The notes beneath the pieces are model-generated. The model did not search any database. It saw only the letters and a list, made by a program, of their open reading frames with translations, and had not been told where the DNA came from. A DNA stretch of 60,626 bases from an uncultured Collinsella sp. GTDB lineage: Bacteria; Actinomycetota; Coriobacteriia; Coriobacteriales; Coriobacteriaceae. The position numbers and the translations under genes were made by a program. Positions 1 to 8,480 of this stretch are shown in pieces; the stretch's first letter is position 1; the number at the start of each line of letters is the position of its first letter. Where the stretch lies: positions 1 to 60,626 of the forward strand of contig UQJV01000007.1 of the NCBI GenBank assembly GCA_900541475.1, read 5' to 3'.

Positions 1-90
1 CAGTCCTGCGCAAGACGAAGGCCACATTAAGTGGCCTTCTTTGCGTGCGGAACTCATTTTGAGCAAGCACCCGCCCTGCCGGGGCTCCCG
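1..90. repeat. Hairpin repeat, copy A
   Basis: Begins CAGTCCTG. It has an 8-bp stem AAGGCCAC/GTGGCCTT (18-25/31-38) around an ATTAA loop, then GCGGAACTC, and ends with GCCCTGCCGGGGCTCCCG (73-90). The same landmarks in the same order occur, on the opposite strand, at 21141-21274, where the stem has a different but still paired sequence. The window edge may cut off the left part of this copy. Confidence 0.7.
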
Positions 91-142
91 GGTTCTGCGA
101 CGACTCGGCCGTTCGGGTCAGGTGGGCTGGATTGAATTTGGT

Positions 143-178
143 GAATGAGGGCGCTGTTGGCGCCTTCATTCTTTATAT
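143..178 (+). terminator. Hairpin terminator of a gene left of the window
   Basis: GAATGAGGGCGC (143-154) pairs with GGCGCCTTCATTC through 171 and is followed by TTTATATAT. The U-rich tail is on the + strand, so it would end a transcript entering from the left. It overlaps the last codon of the convergent AraC gene and may work both ways. Confidence 0.55.
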
Positions 179-1177
179 ATGTTGGGAGCGCCAAGCGGTG
201 GGGGTGGTGCCGGTGTGTTGCTTGAAGGCTTGGGCGAAGGCAGCCTGCTGAGGGTAGCCTAGACGCTCTGCCACCTGCGCTATCGTGAGCGCGCTATCGG
301 CCAAAAGGTCCTGTGCTCGCTCCATACGGCGTCTGCGAATGTAGGCGCCCAGGGACTCGCTAGTTTGGGCCTTAAAGGTGGCGCATAGCTTGGAGCGGCT
401 TGTGTAGAGCCTCTCGGCCACCTCGTTGATACCCACACGTTTGCCCTTGTCGAGCGCGCGCTCAATCATTGCCGTTGCTTCTTCGGCAATGGTTATGCTG
501 ACGCGTGTGTCTGCCGCCTGCCGCGCCTGCTTGTGGGCCGCGCGCGAACAGGCGAGCTCCGCGACCATGGTCTCCACGATGCCTTGCATATAGACGTGTC
601 CGCCTACGGTGCGGGCGCGGTCCTCGTTAATCCTGCGCAACGTGTGGCAGATGGCAGACGTCGCCTCCTCGTGCCATGGCTCGGCAAATGCCTCAAAGAC
701 CCCTGCGAACTCGGTGGGATAGCGGTACTCCAGTTCGTCAAAATATCCAGGCAAAAAGAGCACCGAGCGCGAGTGATAGAGCCGCCCTGCAAACAGTGGG
801 CTTAACTCCTCGCCACAGTTATCTTGGATAAAGCTGCACACAGCATTGTTTGGCCACGGTCCATGCAGGGGTTTAAGGTTCGCAGGCGTTATGCCGGCTT
901 CGGGCATGCACATGAGCGTGGGCGCGCTGACCTCGCTCACGCACGCGTACGGTTCGGGTGTGTATTCGGCCAGGTACATATCGTGCATCGGGGTAATGTA
1001 ATGCTCCATGACGATGCAGGCAGGGGAGAGGGGCATGATCCATGCGCGTCCGTGCGCCCGATCGTTTGTCACCTCACCGGTAAAGACGGCGCCCTTGCCG
1101 GAAAGCTGCAGACCAAACTGCTCAAACTGCGGTGCGTAGAGCTCGGTTATATCGGTTGCTGCCCGCCGCATTTTCAA
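173..1177 (-). CDS. AraC-family transcriptional regulator
   Basis: 334 aa. The last ~100 residues form the two helix-turn-helix motifs of the AraC family (first around IGINEVAERLYTSRSKLCATF, second around TIAQVAERLGY with a TPTAWR end). The N-terminal ~220 residues would be the effector-sensing part, which I do not recognise. The listed start is TTG at 1177, six bases after an AGGAAGGGG ribosome site; ATG at 1171 is the alternative. It is divergent from the ABC exporter pair, the same layout as ybtA with ybtPQ in Yersinia, so it probably controls those genes (inference). The effector is unknown. Confidence 0.85.
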   Translation of the reverse strand: MKMRRAATDITELYAPQFEQFGLQLSGKGAVFTGEVTNDRAHGRAWIMPLSPACIVMEHYITPMHDMYLAEYTPEPYACVSEVSAPTLMCMPEAGITPANLKPLHGPWPNNAVCSFIQDNCGEELSPLFAGRLYHSRSVLFLPGYFDELEYRYPTEFAGVFEAFAEPWHEEATSAICHTLRRINEDRARTVGGHVYMQGIVETMVAELACSRAAHKQARQAADTRVSITIAEEATAMIERALDKGKRVGINEVAERLYTSRSKLCATFKAQTSESLGAYIRRRRMERAQDLLADSALTIAQVAERLGYPQQAAFAQAFKQHTGTTPTAWRSQHI

Positions 1178-1291
1178 AAGCGTCCCCTTCCTTTGCAGAA
1201 ACGTCCACGCCTGCCTCGATTGTGTGTCTTGGCTAACACGCCCATGATAAGTTTCTTACGGTTAACTCTCAAGCCGTTAGAAAGGAATCTC

Positions 1292-3118
1292 ATGGCAAAG
1301 GGATCAAAAAAGGAAGGCGGCGGCATCGGCGAGCTACTTGCATATGCCGGTGACCGTAAATTCCTAACGTATTTGGGCATGGCCCTCTCGGCGTTCTCGC
1401 AGCTGTTGAGCTTTGGCCCGTACGTGTGCATCTGGCTTGTTGCGCGAGACCTGATTGCCGTGGCGCCCAACTGGAGCGAGGCCGCCGACATCGCGATGTA
1501 TGGTTGGTGGGCTGTTGGTTTTGCCCTGGCAAGCATCGTGGTCTATTTCGTGGGACTCATGTGCACGCACCTGTCCGCGTTTCGCTGCGCATCCAATATC
1601 CGCAAGGCTACGAGCGAGCATCTGCTTAAGCTGCCGCTCGGCTACTTTGACACGCACGCCACCGGTGAGCTGCGCCGTATCGTAGACGGCTGTGCCGCCT
1701 CCACCGAGACGCTGCTCGCGCACATGCTGCCCGATATCGCCGGTGCCACCGCCATGGTCGTGGGCCTGCTTGTGCTGCTATTTGCCCTCGATTGGCGTTT
1801 GGGCGCGGCATGCTTAATCTCGGTCGTCGTTTCGTTTTGCGCCATGGCCACCATGATGAGCGGCAAGGGCGCCGAGTTTATGAAGGCTTACATGGGCGCG
1901 CTGGTCAAGATGAACAAGACCGGCACCGAATACGTACGCGGCATCCCCGTGGTCAAGGTATTCCAGCAGACGGTCTACTCCTTTAAGGCGTTCCACGATG
2001 CGATCGCCGAATACGCCGATATGGCGCAAAACTATGCGGGTACGTTTTGCCGGGGTCCGCAGGTGCTCAACCTTACTGCGCTCAACGGCCTTGTGGCATT
2101 TCTTTTGCCTGTGGCGCTGCTGCTGGCGCCGGGCGAGACGGACTTCGCGCACTTTATGGTCAATTTTACGTTTTACGCGATCTTTTCGGCCGTGGTGCCG
2201 ACGGCCATGACCAAGCTTATGTTTGTGGGCGAGGCGTCTCAGATGAGTGCTGATTCGCTGGCTCGCATCCGAAGCGTTATGGATTCCAAGCAGCTCTCCG
2301 TGCCCGCTCAACCCAAGCACCCCGCTGGCAGCGATGTACGCTTTGAGGACGTGAGCTTTACCTACGAGGGCGCCGAGGTGCCTGCCGTCGATCATGTGAG
2401 CTTTAGCGTTCCCGCAGGTAGCACCCTTGCGTTGGTTGGTCCCTCGGGCGGCGGTAAGTCGACCTGCGCAAGCCTGATCCCGCGTTTTTGGGATGTTTCC
2501 TTGGGTCGTGTGCTCGTGGGCGGCGTAGACGTTCGCGACATGGATCCGCACGAGCTCATGGACCAGGTCGCCTTTGTGTTTCAGACCAACCAGCTGTTCC
2601 GCCAAACACTTGCCGATAACGTGCGCGCCTCCAAGCCTACGGCCACTGACGACGAAGTGCGCGCGGCCCTCTCCGCGGCCCAGTGCGACGATATCGTGGC
2701 CAAGCTCCCGCAGGGCATCGACACCATGCTCGGCGCCGGCGGGGCGTACCTTTCGGGCGGCGAGGTCCAGCGCGTGGCGCTCGCCCGCGCAATCCTTAAG
2801 GACGCGCCCATCGTGGTGCTCGACGAGGCCACAGCCTTTGCCGACCCCGAGAACGAGGCGCTCATCCAGCGCGCCTTTAGCAAACTGGCGGCGGGTCGCA
2901 CAGTCATTATGATCGCGCACCGGCTTTCGACCGTGGTGGGGGCCGACAAGATCGTGGTGCTCAACCAAGGTAGCGTGCAGGAGACTGGCACTCATGCCGA
3001 GCTGCTGTCCCAAAAAGGCCTGTACGCCAAGATGTGGGCCGAATACGAACAGGCCGCGAGCTGGAAAATCACTGCAGCGACCGCGGATGTCGCCGTCGCG
3101 AAGGGAGGCGAGGCCTAA
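1292..3118 (+). CDS. ABC transporter, fused membrane-ATPase half 1
   Basis: 608 aa half-transporter: a six-helix membrane domain (about residues 20-330) followed by an ATPase domain with Walker A GPSGGGKST (~386), signature LSGGEVQR (~487), Walker B IVVLDEATAF (~508) and an IAHRL switch. The D-loop reads AFADPE instead of the usual ASLD, as seen in asymmetric heterodimers. ATG 1292 has AAAGGA upstream. The stop is directly followed by the ATG of the second half, so the two are translationally coupled and should form a heterodimer. Family context (YbtP/IrtA type) suggests movement of a siderophore or other small molecule; the substrate cannot be read from the sequence. Confidence 0.88.
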   Translation: MAKGSKKEGGGIGELLAYAGDRKFLTYLGMALSAFSQLLSFGPYVCIWLVARDLIAVAPNWSEAADIAMYGWWAVGFALASIVVYFVGLMCTHLSAFRCASNIRKATSEHLLKLPLGYFDTHATGELRRIVDGCAASTETLLAHMLPDIAGATAMVVGLLVLLFALDWRLGAACLISVVVSFCAMATMMSGKGAEFMKAYMGALVKMNKTGTEYVRGIPVVKVFQQTVYSFKAFHDAIAEYADMAQNYAGTFCRGPQVLNLTALNGLVAFLLPVALLLAPGETDFAHFMVNFTFYAIFSAVVPTAMTKLMFVGEASQMSADSLARIRSVMDSKQLSVPAQPKHPAGSDVRFEDVSFTYEGAEVPAVDHVSFSVPAGSTLALVGPSGGGKSTCASLIPRFWDVSLGRVLVGGVDVRDMDPHELMDQVAFVFQTNQLFRQTLADNVRASKPTATDDEVRAALSAAQCDDIVAKLPQGIDTMLGAGGAYLSGGEVQRVALARAILKDAPIVVLDEATAFADPENEALIQRAFSKLAAGRTVIMIAHRLSTVVGADKIVVLNQGSVQETGTHAELLSQKGLYAKMWAEYEQAASWKITAATADVAVAKGGEA

Positions 3119-4876
3119 ATGTTCGCCTCATTCCAAAAGAAGTATTTCCTATCCGATAAAGGTGTCGCCGGCGTAAAACGCGGCATTTTCTGGACCACGC
3201 TCACCAATCTTGTGACCATGGCCGGCATGGGCTTTTTGTTCCTGGTCATGGCTGGTTTTGTCGAACATCTCGCCACCGGTGCCGACCTGCCGGATGCCCT
3301 GCCGATTGTGGGCGGCCTCCTGGTCTTTTTCGTGTTGCTCTTTGCCTCTAACTGGCAGCAGTATTACTACACCTACTGCATCTTTTACGAGGAGTGCGGC
3401 AAGCAGCGTATGGAGATTGCCGAGCGCTTGCGCAAGCTGCCGCTGTCGTTTTTTGGCCGTCGTGATCTGGCCGATTTAACCGAGACCATCATGGGCGACG
3501 TCCAGGCCATGGAGCACGCCTACAGCCACGTGCTGGGAGAGCTTTGGGGTGCCATCATCGCAAGCGCTATTGTGTTCGTGGCGTCGCTGTTCTTTTGCTG
3601 GCAGCTGGCGATCGCGGCGTTTTGGAGCGTGCCCGTGGCCTTTGCCGTGCTGTATCTGACACGCGGCCCCATGACCCCGGTGTTCGACCATGTGCGTGCC
3701 GAGAAGGTCAAGGTTACCGAGGCGATCCAGGAGACGCTCGACTGCGTGCGCGAGATCCGCGCCACTAACCAGGAGACTCATTATCTTGAGGGGCTCAACG
3801 CCGTGATCGATGCCGAGGAGCGCGAGACCACCAAGGGCGAGCTCGCCAATGGGCTTTTGGTCAACTCCGCCTTTGCCATCCTGCGCCTGGGGATTGCCAC
3901 CACGTTGGTCACGGGCGCTGCGATGGTCGCCTCCGGCCAGGTCGACTTTTTGATGATGTTTGCCTTCCTGCTTATGGTGAGCCGCATCTATGCGCCCTTT
4001 GATCAGGCGCTGATGCTGATGTCCGAGCTGTTTGCCGCCGAGTCGTCGGCCAAGCGCATGCGTTCCATCATGGAAGAGCCCGTGGCGCGGGGCAGCGAGC
4101 AGTTTGAGCCCGTAGGCCACGATGTGGTGTTCGATCACGTGGCATTTGGCTATGGTGCGGGCGAGGACGGCCGCGCCGGCGAGAAAGTTCTTACCGATGT
4201 GAGCTTTACCGCCAAGGAAGGCGAGGTCACGGCACTGGTCGGTCCTTCGGGCTCCGGTAAGTCCACGGTGAGCCGCCTGGCCGCGCGCTTTTGGGACGCC
4301 ACCGAAGGCACGGTCACCGTGGGCGGCGTGGATGTTGCGAGCGTGGATCCCGAGGCGCTGCTGCGCGACTACGCCATTGTGTTCCAAGACGTGCTGCTCT
4401 TTGACGACACGGTGATGGGAAACATCCGTCTTGGTCGTCGCGATGCCACCGATGAGGAAGTGCTTGCTGCCGCGCGTGCCGCCAACTGCGACGAGTTTGT
4501 GAGCCGCATGCCGCAGGGCTATGACACCATGATCGGCGAGAACGGCTCCAAGCTGTCCGGCGGTGAGCGCCAGCGCATCTCTATCGCCCGTGCGCTGCTC
4601 AAAGACGCGCCTATCGTGCTGTTGGACGAGGCGACGGCGAGCTTGGATGTGGAGAACGAGACCGTGGTTCAGCAGGCGCTCTCCCGTCTGCTTGCAGGTA
4701 AGACGGTTATCGTTATTGCCCACCGTATGCGCACGGTGGAAAATGCCGATAAGATCGTTGTACTCAAGGATGGTGTGGTTGCCGAGCAGGGCACTCCGGC
4801 GCAGCTCAAGGCGGCAGGTGGAGAATTCGCCCGCATGGTGGCGCTGCAAAAGGAAGCAGCTACCTGGCAGTTGTAA
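3119..4876 (+). CDS. ABC transporter, fused membrane-ATPase half 2
   Basis: 585 aa partner of the preceding half-transporter, starting on the base after its stop codon. Membrane domain first, then an ATPase domain with complete motifs: GPSGSGKST (~375), LSGGERQR (~479), IVLLDEATASLD (~499) and IAHRM (~533). Because the other subunit has an altered D-loop, this one may provide the more canonical catalytic residues. YbtQ/IrtB-like by position and architecture. A short inverted repeat (4885-4901) follows the stop. Confidence 0.88.
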   Translation: MFASFQKKYFLSDKGVAGVKRGIFWTTLTNLVTMAGMGFLFLVMAGFVEHLATGADLPDALPIVGGLLVFFVLLFASNWQQYYYTYCIFYEECGKQRMEIAERLRKLPLSFFGRRDLADLTETIMGDVQAMEHAYSHVLGELWGAIIASAIVFVASLFFCWQLAIAAFWSVPVAFAVLYLTRGPMTPVFDHVRAEKVKVTEAIQETLDCVREIRATNQETHYLEGLNAVIDAEERETTKGELANGLLVNSAFAILRLGIATTLVTGAAMVASGQVDFLMMFAFLLMVSRIYAPFDQALMLMSELFAAESSAKRMRSIMEEPVARGSEQFEPVGHDVVFDHVAFGYGAGEDGRAGEKVLTDVSFTAKEGEVTALVGPSGSGKSTVSRLAARFWDATEGTVTVGGVDVASVDPEALLRDYAIVFQDVLLFDDTVMGNIRLGRRDATDEEVLAAARAANCDEFVSRMPQGYDTMIGENGSKLSGGERQRISIARALLKDAPIVLLDEATASLDVENETVVQQALSRLLAGKTVIVIAHRMRTVENADKIVVLKDGVVAEQGTPAQLKAAGGEFARMVALQKEAATWQL

Positions 4877-4884
4877 GAAGGGGC

Positions 4885-4901
4885 AAAGGGACAGTCCCTT
4901 T
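4885..4901 (+). terminator. Short inverted repeat after the ABC pair
   Basis: AAAGGGACAGTCCCTTT is a perfect 8-bp stem with a one-base centre. There is no long U-run, so it is at best a weak terminator or a DNA palindrome. Confidence 0.3.
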
Positions 4902-4907
4902 CTCACA

Positions 4908-4936
4908 TTGACAATCGGTTACTCCGCATCGTTAAT
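4908..4936 (+). promoter_or_regulatory. Promoter of the DUF6110 / metal-ATPase operon
   Basis: TTGACA (4908-4913), 17-base spacer, GTTAAT (4931-4936). Expected start of transcription is near 4943, at the left edge of the palindromic operator. Confidence 0.5.
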
Positions 4937-4943
4937 TTTCAAA

Positions 4944-4963
4944 AGGTTAGCCATGGCTGACCT
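4944..4963. promoter_or_regulatory. Near-perfect 20-bp palindrome, probable operator
   Basis: AGGTTAGCCATGGCTGACCT pairs at 9 of 10 positions. The half AGGTTAG matches the half-site of DtxR/IdeR-type metal repressors, but the two halves are 6 bases apart rather than 1. It lies at the expected transcription start of a metal-ATPase operon, where a bound repressor would block transcription. The regulator identity is inference. Confidence 0.5.
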
Positions 4964-5071
4964 AGATAGTTAGATAAAATTGAGATATTTCAAAAGCGTG
5001 CTCGAGCAAACTTGTTTACTCGGGTGCTGAAGCACCATGCCGCGTCCAATGCGGCAAAAAGGAGAAGCAAC

Positions 5072-5317
5072 ATGAAGAAGTCGACGTTCAATACCCTGCT
5101 TGTCGGTGGCGGTTTTCTGCTTGGCACGGCCGGCATCAAGCTGCTTACCAGCGCTCCGGTAAAGAACGCCTGCGTGCAGGGTATCGCGTGCGGCATGCGC
5201 ATCAAGAACGGCTACCAGGACATGGTCGAGCAGGCCAAGGCTAATGTCGACGACATGGTTGCCGAGGCTGCTTACATCACCCAGAGCGAGGCCGCTGCTG
5301 ACGAGGCAGCCGAGTAA
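5072..5317 (+). CDS. DUF6110-like small membrane protein
   Basis: 81 aa with one N-terminal membrane helix (about residues 5-25, rich in Gly and Leu) and an acidic, alanine-rich cytoplasmic tail. ATG 5072 follows an AAAAAGGAG ribosome site. Proteins of this kind (DUF6110, recalled) are commonly found directly before heavy-metal P-type ATPases, as here, 18 bases upstream. A role as an accessory subunit or metal-handling partner is inference. The family name is from memory. Confidence 0.7.
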   Translation: MKKSTFNTLLVGGGFLLGTAGIKLLTSAPVKNACVQGIACGMRIKNGYQDMVEQAKANVDDMVAEAAYITQSEAAADEAAE

Positions 5318-5335
5318 CGCTCCCAGGCACAAACT

Positions 5336-7411
5336 ATGAGATTCTCGATTATTAGCGAGATCCCCGGCAGGACCCGTCTTCAATTGGCGGGTCCTGTGCC
5401 AGAGAGCGATCTCGATGCACTTCTTAAGCTTGGCGGCGACATCGACGGCGTGCACAAGGTGCGCGTCTACGGCCGCATTGGCCAGATGGCACTCGAATAC
5501 GACGAGTCGCGCCGCGATGCCGTGCTGGCCGCCGTCGGTGCGCTCGACGCTCAGGCCATCGCCGACGCAAAGACGGGTTACGTGATGCAGCTTGAGCCAC
5601 GCAAGCACAAGCTCGTCATGGATCTTGCCACACTTATCGGCGCCCACTACGCGCGCCGCTGGTTCTTGCCGACGCCTCTGCGTGCTGTGTTTGTCGTGGC
5701 CGGTTACATGGCATTTTTGCGCGCCGCCCTCCGTGAGCTCGCGCAGCCGCGCCTGACCGTTCCCGTGCTCGATGCTTCGGCCATTGGTATCTCGTTTGTC
5801 AAACGCGACGTCGATACCGCCGGCCAGACGATGTTCCTGCTCAACGTGGGCGAATTGCTCGAGGACTACACGCGCGCCATGAGCGAAAACGAGCTCATCA
5901 ACTCGCTGCTCGACGTGCCCGATAAGGCACAAAAAGTGGTCGGTGACACCGAGGTAAGCGTTGCCGCCACCGAGCTCGAGCCCGGCGACTTGGTAGCCGT
6001 GCGCACTGGCATGTCCATTTGCATCGACGGTGTTGTCGAGCAGGGGAGCGCTATGGTCAACCAAGCGACCCTGACCGGCGAGCCGCTGGCCGTCGAGCGT
6101 AGCGCAGGCGACGACGTGTTCGCCGGCACCGTCGTGGAAGACGGCAGCATCTTGGTGCGCGTGCGCGCCAATACGGCGCAAACCAAACTGCGCTCAATCG
6201 TCTCGCTCGTGCAGACGGCCGACTCGCTCAAGTCCGAGGGCCAGTCGCATATGGAGGACCTTGCCAACAAGATCGTCCCGTGGAACTTCTTGCTCGCGGG
6301 CCTGGTTGCGCTTACTACCCGCAGCCTCATCAAGACCTCGGCGGCACTGATGGTCGACTACTCGTGCGCACTCAAGCTCACGGGTTCCGTTGCCGTCATG
6401 ACCGCTATGAGCGATGCTGCCAAGATGGGCGTCATGGTCAAGGGCGCGAAGTACTTTGAGTCGTTTGCCAAGGCCGACACCATTGTGTTTGACAAGACCG
6501 GCACGCTTACCGAGGCGCAGCCGCGTCTTGCCTGCGTGCTCACCACCGATGGCTGGAGCGAGGACGAGGTCCTGCGCCTTTCCGCTTGCTTGGAGGAGCA
6601 TTTTCCGCATCCGGTGGCGCGTGCCGTGGTCAATGCGGCACGCGAGCGCGGGCTCGAGCACCGCGAGCGCCATGCTGCCGTCGAGTACATCGTGGCGCAC
6701 GGCATCGCTTCGTCCATTGAAGGGCGTCGCGCGATTATCGGCTCGGCACACTTTGTGTTTGAGGACGAGAGCGCGCAGCTCGATTCCGACATTAAGGAGC
6801 GCATTGAGTCTCAGATGCAGGGCCTGTCACCGCTGTATCTGGCGGTCGATGGCAAGGTCGTCGGCGTGCTCGGTATCGAGGATCCGCTCAAGCCCGGGGT
6901 CCGTGAGGCCATCGCCGACCTGCATGCGCTGGGCGTCAAGCATGTCGTTATGCTTACGGGCGACTCCGAGCGCACGGCCGAGCGCATCGCGCGCGAGGCG
7001 GGCGTCGACGAGTTTAAGGCCGAACTGCTGCCCGAGGACAAGTACGCCTATGTGGAGCGGATTAAGCGCGAGGGGCGCCACGTTGCCATGGTGGGCGACG
7101 GTGTCAACGATTCGCCGGCGCTCGGTTTGGCCGACGTGGGCTTGGCGATGGGTGGCGGAAGCGACATCGCCAAGGAGGTTGCCGACATCATCCTGACCGA
7201 TACGGATCTTGCCGCGATCGTGCGCCTGCGCCGTATGAGTCAGGGGCTTATCGATCGTCTGACGAGTTCGTATTCCAAGGTGATGCTCACCAACTCGGCG
7301 CTCCTGGCGCTGGGCATTACCGGCATGATCACTCCGCAGACGTCGTCACTGCTGCACAACGGCTCAACGATTGCCTACAGCCTGAGCAACGCGAAGGCTT
7401 ACCTGCGTTAG
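5336..7411 (+). CDS. P1B-type heavy-metal translocating ATPase
   Basis: 691 aa. The N-terminal ~70 residues look like a degenerate HMA domain (PGRTRLQL) without a CxxC metal site. P-type hallmarks are complete: TLTGEP (~247), phosphorylated Asp in DKTGTLT (~386), PHP in the nucleotide domain, and GDGVNDSP (~587). The membrane metal-site motif, normally CPC before the DKTG segment, reads DYSCALKL (~340-347): the first Cys is Tyr/Ser and the Pro is missing. The transported ion is therefore uncertain; Mn or Fe export is possible. It follows DUF6110 and is probably controlled by the operator at 4944. Confidence 0.88.
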   Translation: MRFSIISEIPGRTRLQLAGPVPESDLDALLKLGGDIDGVHKVRVYGRIGQMALEYDESRRDAVLAAVGALDAQAIADAKTGYVMQLEPRKHKLVMDLATLIGAHYARRWFLPTPLRAVFVVAGYMAFLRAALRELAQPRLTVPVLDASAIGISFVKRDVDTAGQTMFLLNVGELLEDYTRAMSENELINSLLDVPDKAQKVVGDTEVSVAATELEPGDLVAVRTGMSICIDGVVEQGSAMVNQATLTGEPLAVERSAGDDVFAGTVVEDGSILVRVRANTAQTKLRSIVSLVQTADSLKSEGQSHMEDLANKIVPWNFLLAGLVALTTRSLIKTSAALMVDYSCALKLTGSVAVMTAMSDAAKMGVMVKGAKYFESFAKADTIVFDKTGTLTEAQPRLACVLTTDGWSEDEVLRLSACLEEHFPHPVARAVVNAARERGLEHRERHAAVEYIVAHGIASSIEGRRAIIGSAHFVFEDESAQLDSDIKERIESQMQGLSPLYLAVDGKVVGVLGIEDPLKPGVREAIADLHALGVKHVVMLTGDSERTAERIAREAGVDEFKAELLPEDKYAYVERIKREGRHVAMVGDGVNDSPALGLADVGLAMGGGSDIAKEVADIILTDTDLAAIVRLRRMSQGLIDRLTSSYSKVMLTNSALLALGITGMITPQTSSLLHNGSTIAYSLSNAKAYLR

Positions 7412-7435
7412 CAGACGTGTTCGCCCACGTTATCT

Positions 7436-7482
7436 GGCCTGCGCCCAGACGGCATCGGTGTCGTCCGGGCGCAGGCCTTTTG
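7436..7482 (+). terminator. Rho-independent terminator
   Basis: GGCCTGCGCCC pairs with GGGCGCAGGCC (with GACG/CGTC continuing the stem) and is followed by TTTTG. Ends the metal-ATPase operon. Confidence 0.85.
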
Positions 7483-7485
7483 CGT

Positions 7486-7532
7486 TTGACCATGTGCTAG
7501 CTTCTCTATATAGTGTGGCTAGCAGAGCTAGC
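7486..7532 (+). promoter_or_regulatory. Toxin-antitoxin promoter with three GCTAGC sites
   Basis: TTGACC (7486-7491), 17-base spacer, TATAGT (7509-7514). The palindrome GCTAGC occurs at 7496-7501 (inside the spacer), 7518-7523 and 7527-7532. The last two are 9 bases apart. This is the expected layout for autorepression by an RHH antitoxin. Confidence 0.65.
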
Positions 7533-7554
7533 AATTGAAGGGAGCGGGATCGCC

Positions 7555-7908
7555 GTGGGTGCTGTTAGCGGCATGGCGCAGGTGAATGTTCGCGTAGATC
7601 GCCAGGTCAAGAATCGTGCCGAGGAGGTACTGCGGCTTTCGGGCGGGTCACTGCCCGAGCTCATCAAAAAGGTGGTGGCCAAGGTCGCGCAGGGTGGCGG
7701 GCAGTGCGAGGAAGTGCTTGCGGCCGTCGACGACCGCAAGCAGACCGTCGCGCCCGATACTTCGTTCGCCGCATCATGGGCGGCGGCGGATCAGCTTTAC
7801 GCGGACCTGGGTATCGCTACGTCGCCCGTATCCGACGATCGCGGTTGGGACGCAATCTATTCCGAAGCCATGGATGAGCGTTATCGCCAAAAGGGGATGA
7901 TCCAGTGA
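7555..7908 (+). CDS. Ribbon-helix-helix antitoxin (RelB/DinJ type)
   Basis: About 117 aa from a GTG start at 7555, preceded by GAAGGGAGCGGG; ATG 7573 is an internal alternative. Residues AQVNVRVDRQVKNRAEEVL followed by a helical LPELIKKVV segment fit the beta-strand and two helices of an RHH DNA-binding fold. The C-terminal half would wrap the toxin. Its stop overlaps the GTG start of the PIN gene by one codon (GTGA), typical of type II toxin-antitoxin operons. It probably binds the GCTAGC sites upstream. Confidence 0.75.
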   Translation: MGAVSGMAQVNVRVDRQVKNRAEEVLRLSGGSLPELIKKVVAKVAQGGGQCEEVLAAVDDRKQTVAPDTSFAASWAAADQLYADLGIATSPVSDDRGWDAIYSEAMDERYRQKGMIQ

Positions 7909-8420
7909 GTGGGGTGCCTCTCAAGATCATGGTGGACGCCAACGTATGGGTTGATTCGTTTTGCGTCGACCATGCCGAGTCGCTTGCCGCGCGTGCGTTT
8001 ATTGGGCGGGCGACGGAATCGGGGGCGTTGCTGTTCTTTCCGGTGCATATCGCTAAGGACGTACTGTATGTTGTACAGCACGAACTGAAGCGCAGCGTTC
8101 TTGCCAGCGGGGGAGCGCTCGACGAGGCATCTGCCCGTGCAATTGGCGATGCGGCGTTGGCGTTTGTTCGGAACATGACCGAAAACGCCACGGCCGTGGG
8201 TGCAGATGCGTCGGACCTTTGGCTGGCCGACAAATACTTAGCGCTCCATCGCGATTACGAAGACAACTTGGTGCTCGCCGCGTGCAAGCGCGCGCAGGTC
8301 GATTACTTGGTGACCAACGATCGCAAGCTGCTCGAACATGCCGATCTTGCAGCAAAGACCCCGCGCCAAATAATGCCGATTCTGGCTTTGGCCGAACGTG
8401 GTGGGCGGTTGTCCCGCTAA
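7905..8420 (+). CDS. PIN-domain toxin (probable ribonuclease)
   Basis: 171 aa, GTG start in a GTGA overlap with the antitoxin stop. PIN-domain acidic residues are visible: VDANVW near the N-terminus, EDNLVLAAC (~126) and TNDRKLL (~145). PIN toxins are Mg-dependent ribonucleases that cleave RNA when released from the antitoxin. A terminator follows at once. The RNA target is unknown. Confidence 0.82.
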   Translation: MSGVPLKIMVDANVWVDSFCVDHAESLAARAFIGRATESGALLFFPVHIAKDVLYVVQHELKRSVLASGGALDEASARAIGDAALAFVRNMTENATAVGADASDLWLADKYLALHRDYEDNLVLAACKRAQVDYLVTNDRKLLEHADLAAKTPRQIMPILALAERGGRLSR

Positions 8421-8433
8421 CGTAAATCTATAT

Positions 8434-8480
8434 GTGCGCCCCTGGAGCTCCGTCACCCCAAGGGGTGCACGCTTTTTTGC
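8434..8480 (+). terminator. Rho-independent terminator
   Basis: GTGCGCCCCTGG pairs with CCAAGGGGTGCAC and is followed by GCTTTTTTG. It ends the toxin-antitoxin operon. Confidence 0.75.

Noticed and set aside
824..1291. N-terminal extension of the first ABC transporter half
   Set aside because: The extension is the antisense of the AraC gene. ATG 1292 has a good ribosome site and gives a normal protein.
1814..3013. Long minus-strand open frames opposite ABC, metal-ATPase, metH, glnN and res genes
   Set aside because: They are shadows caused by high-GC codon bias and carry no domain signatures.
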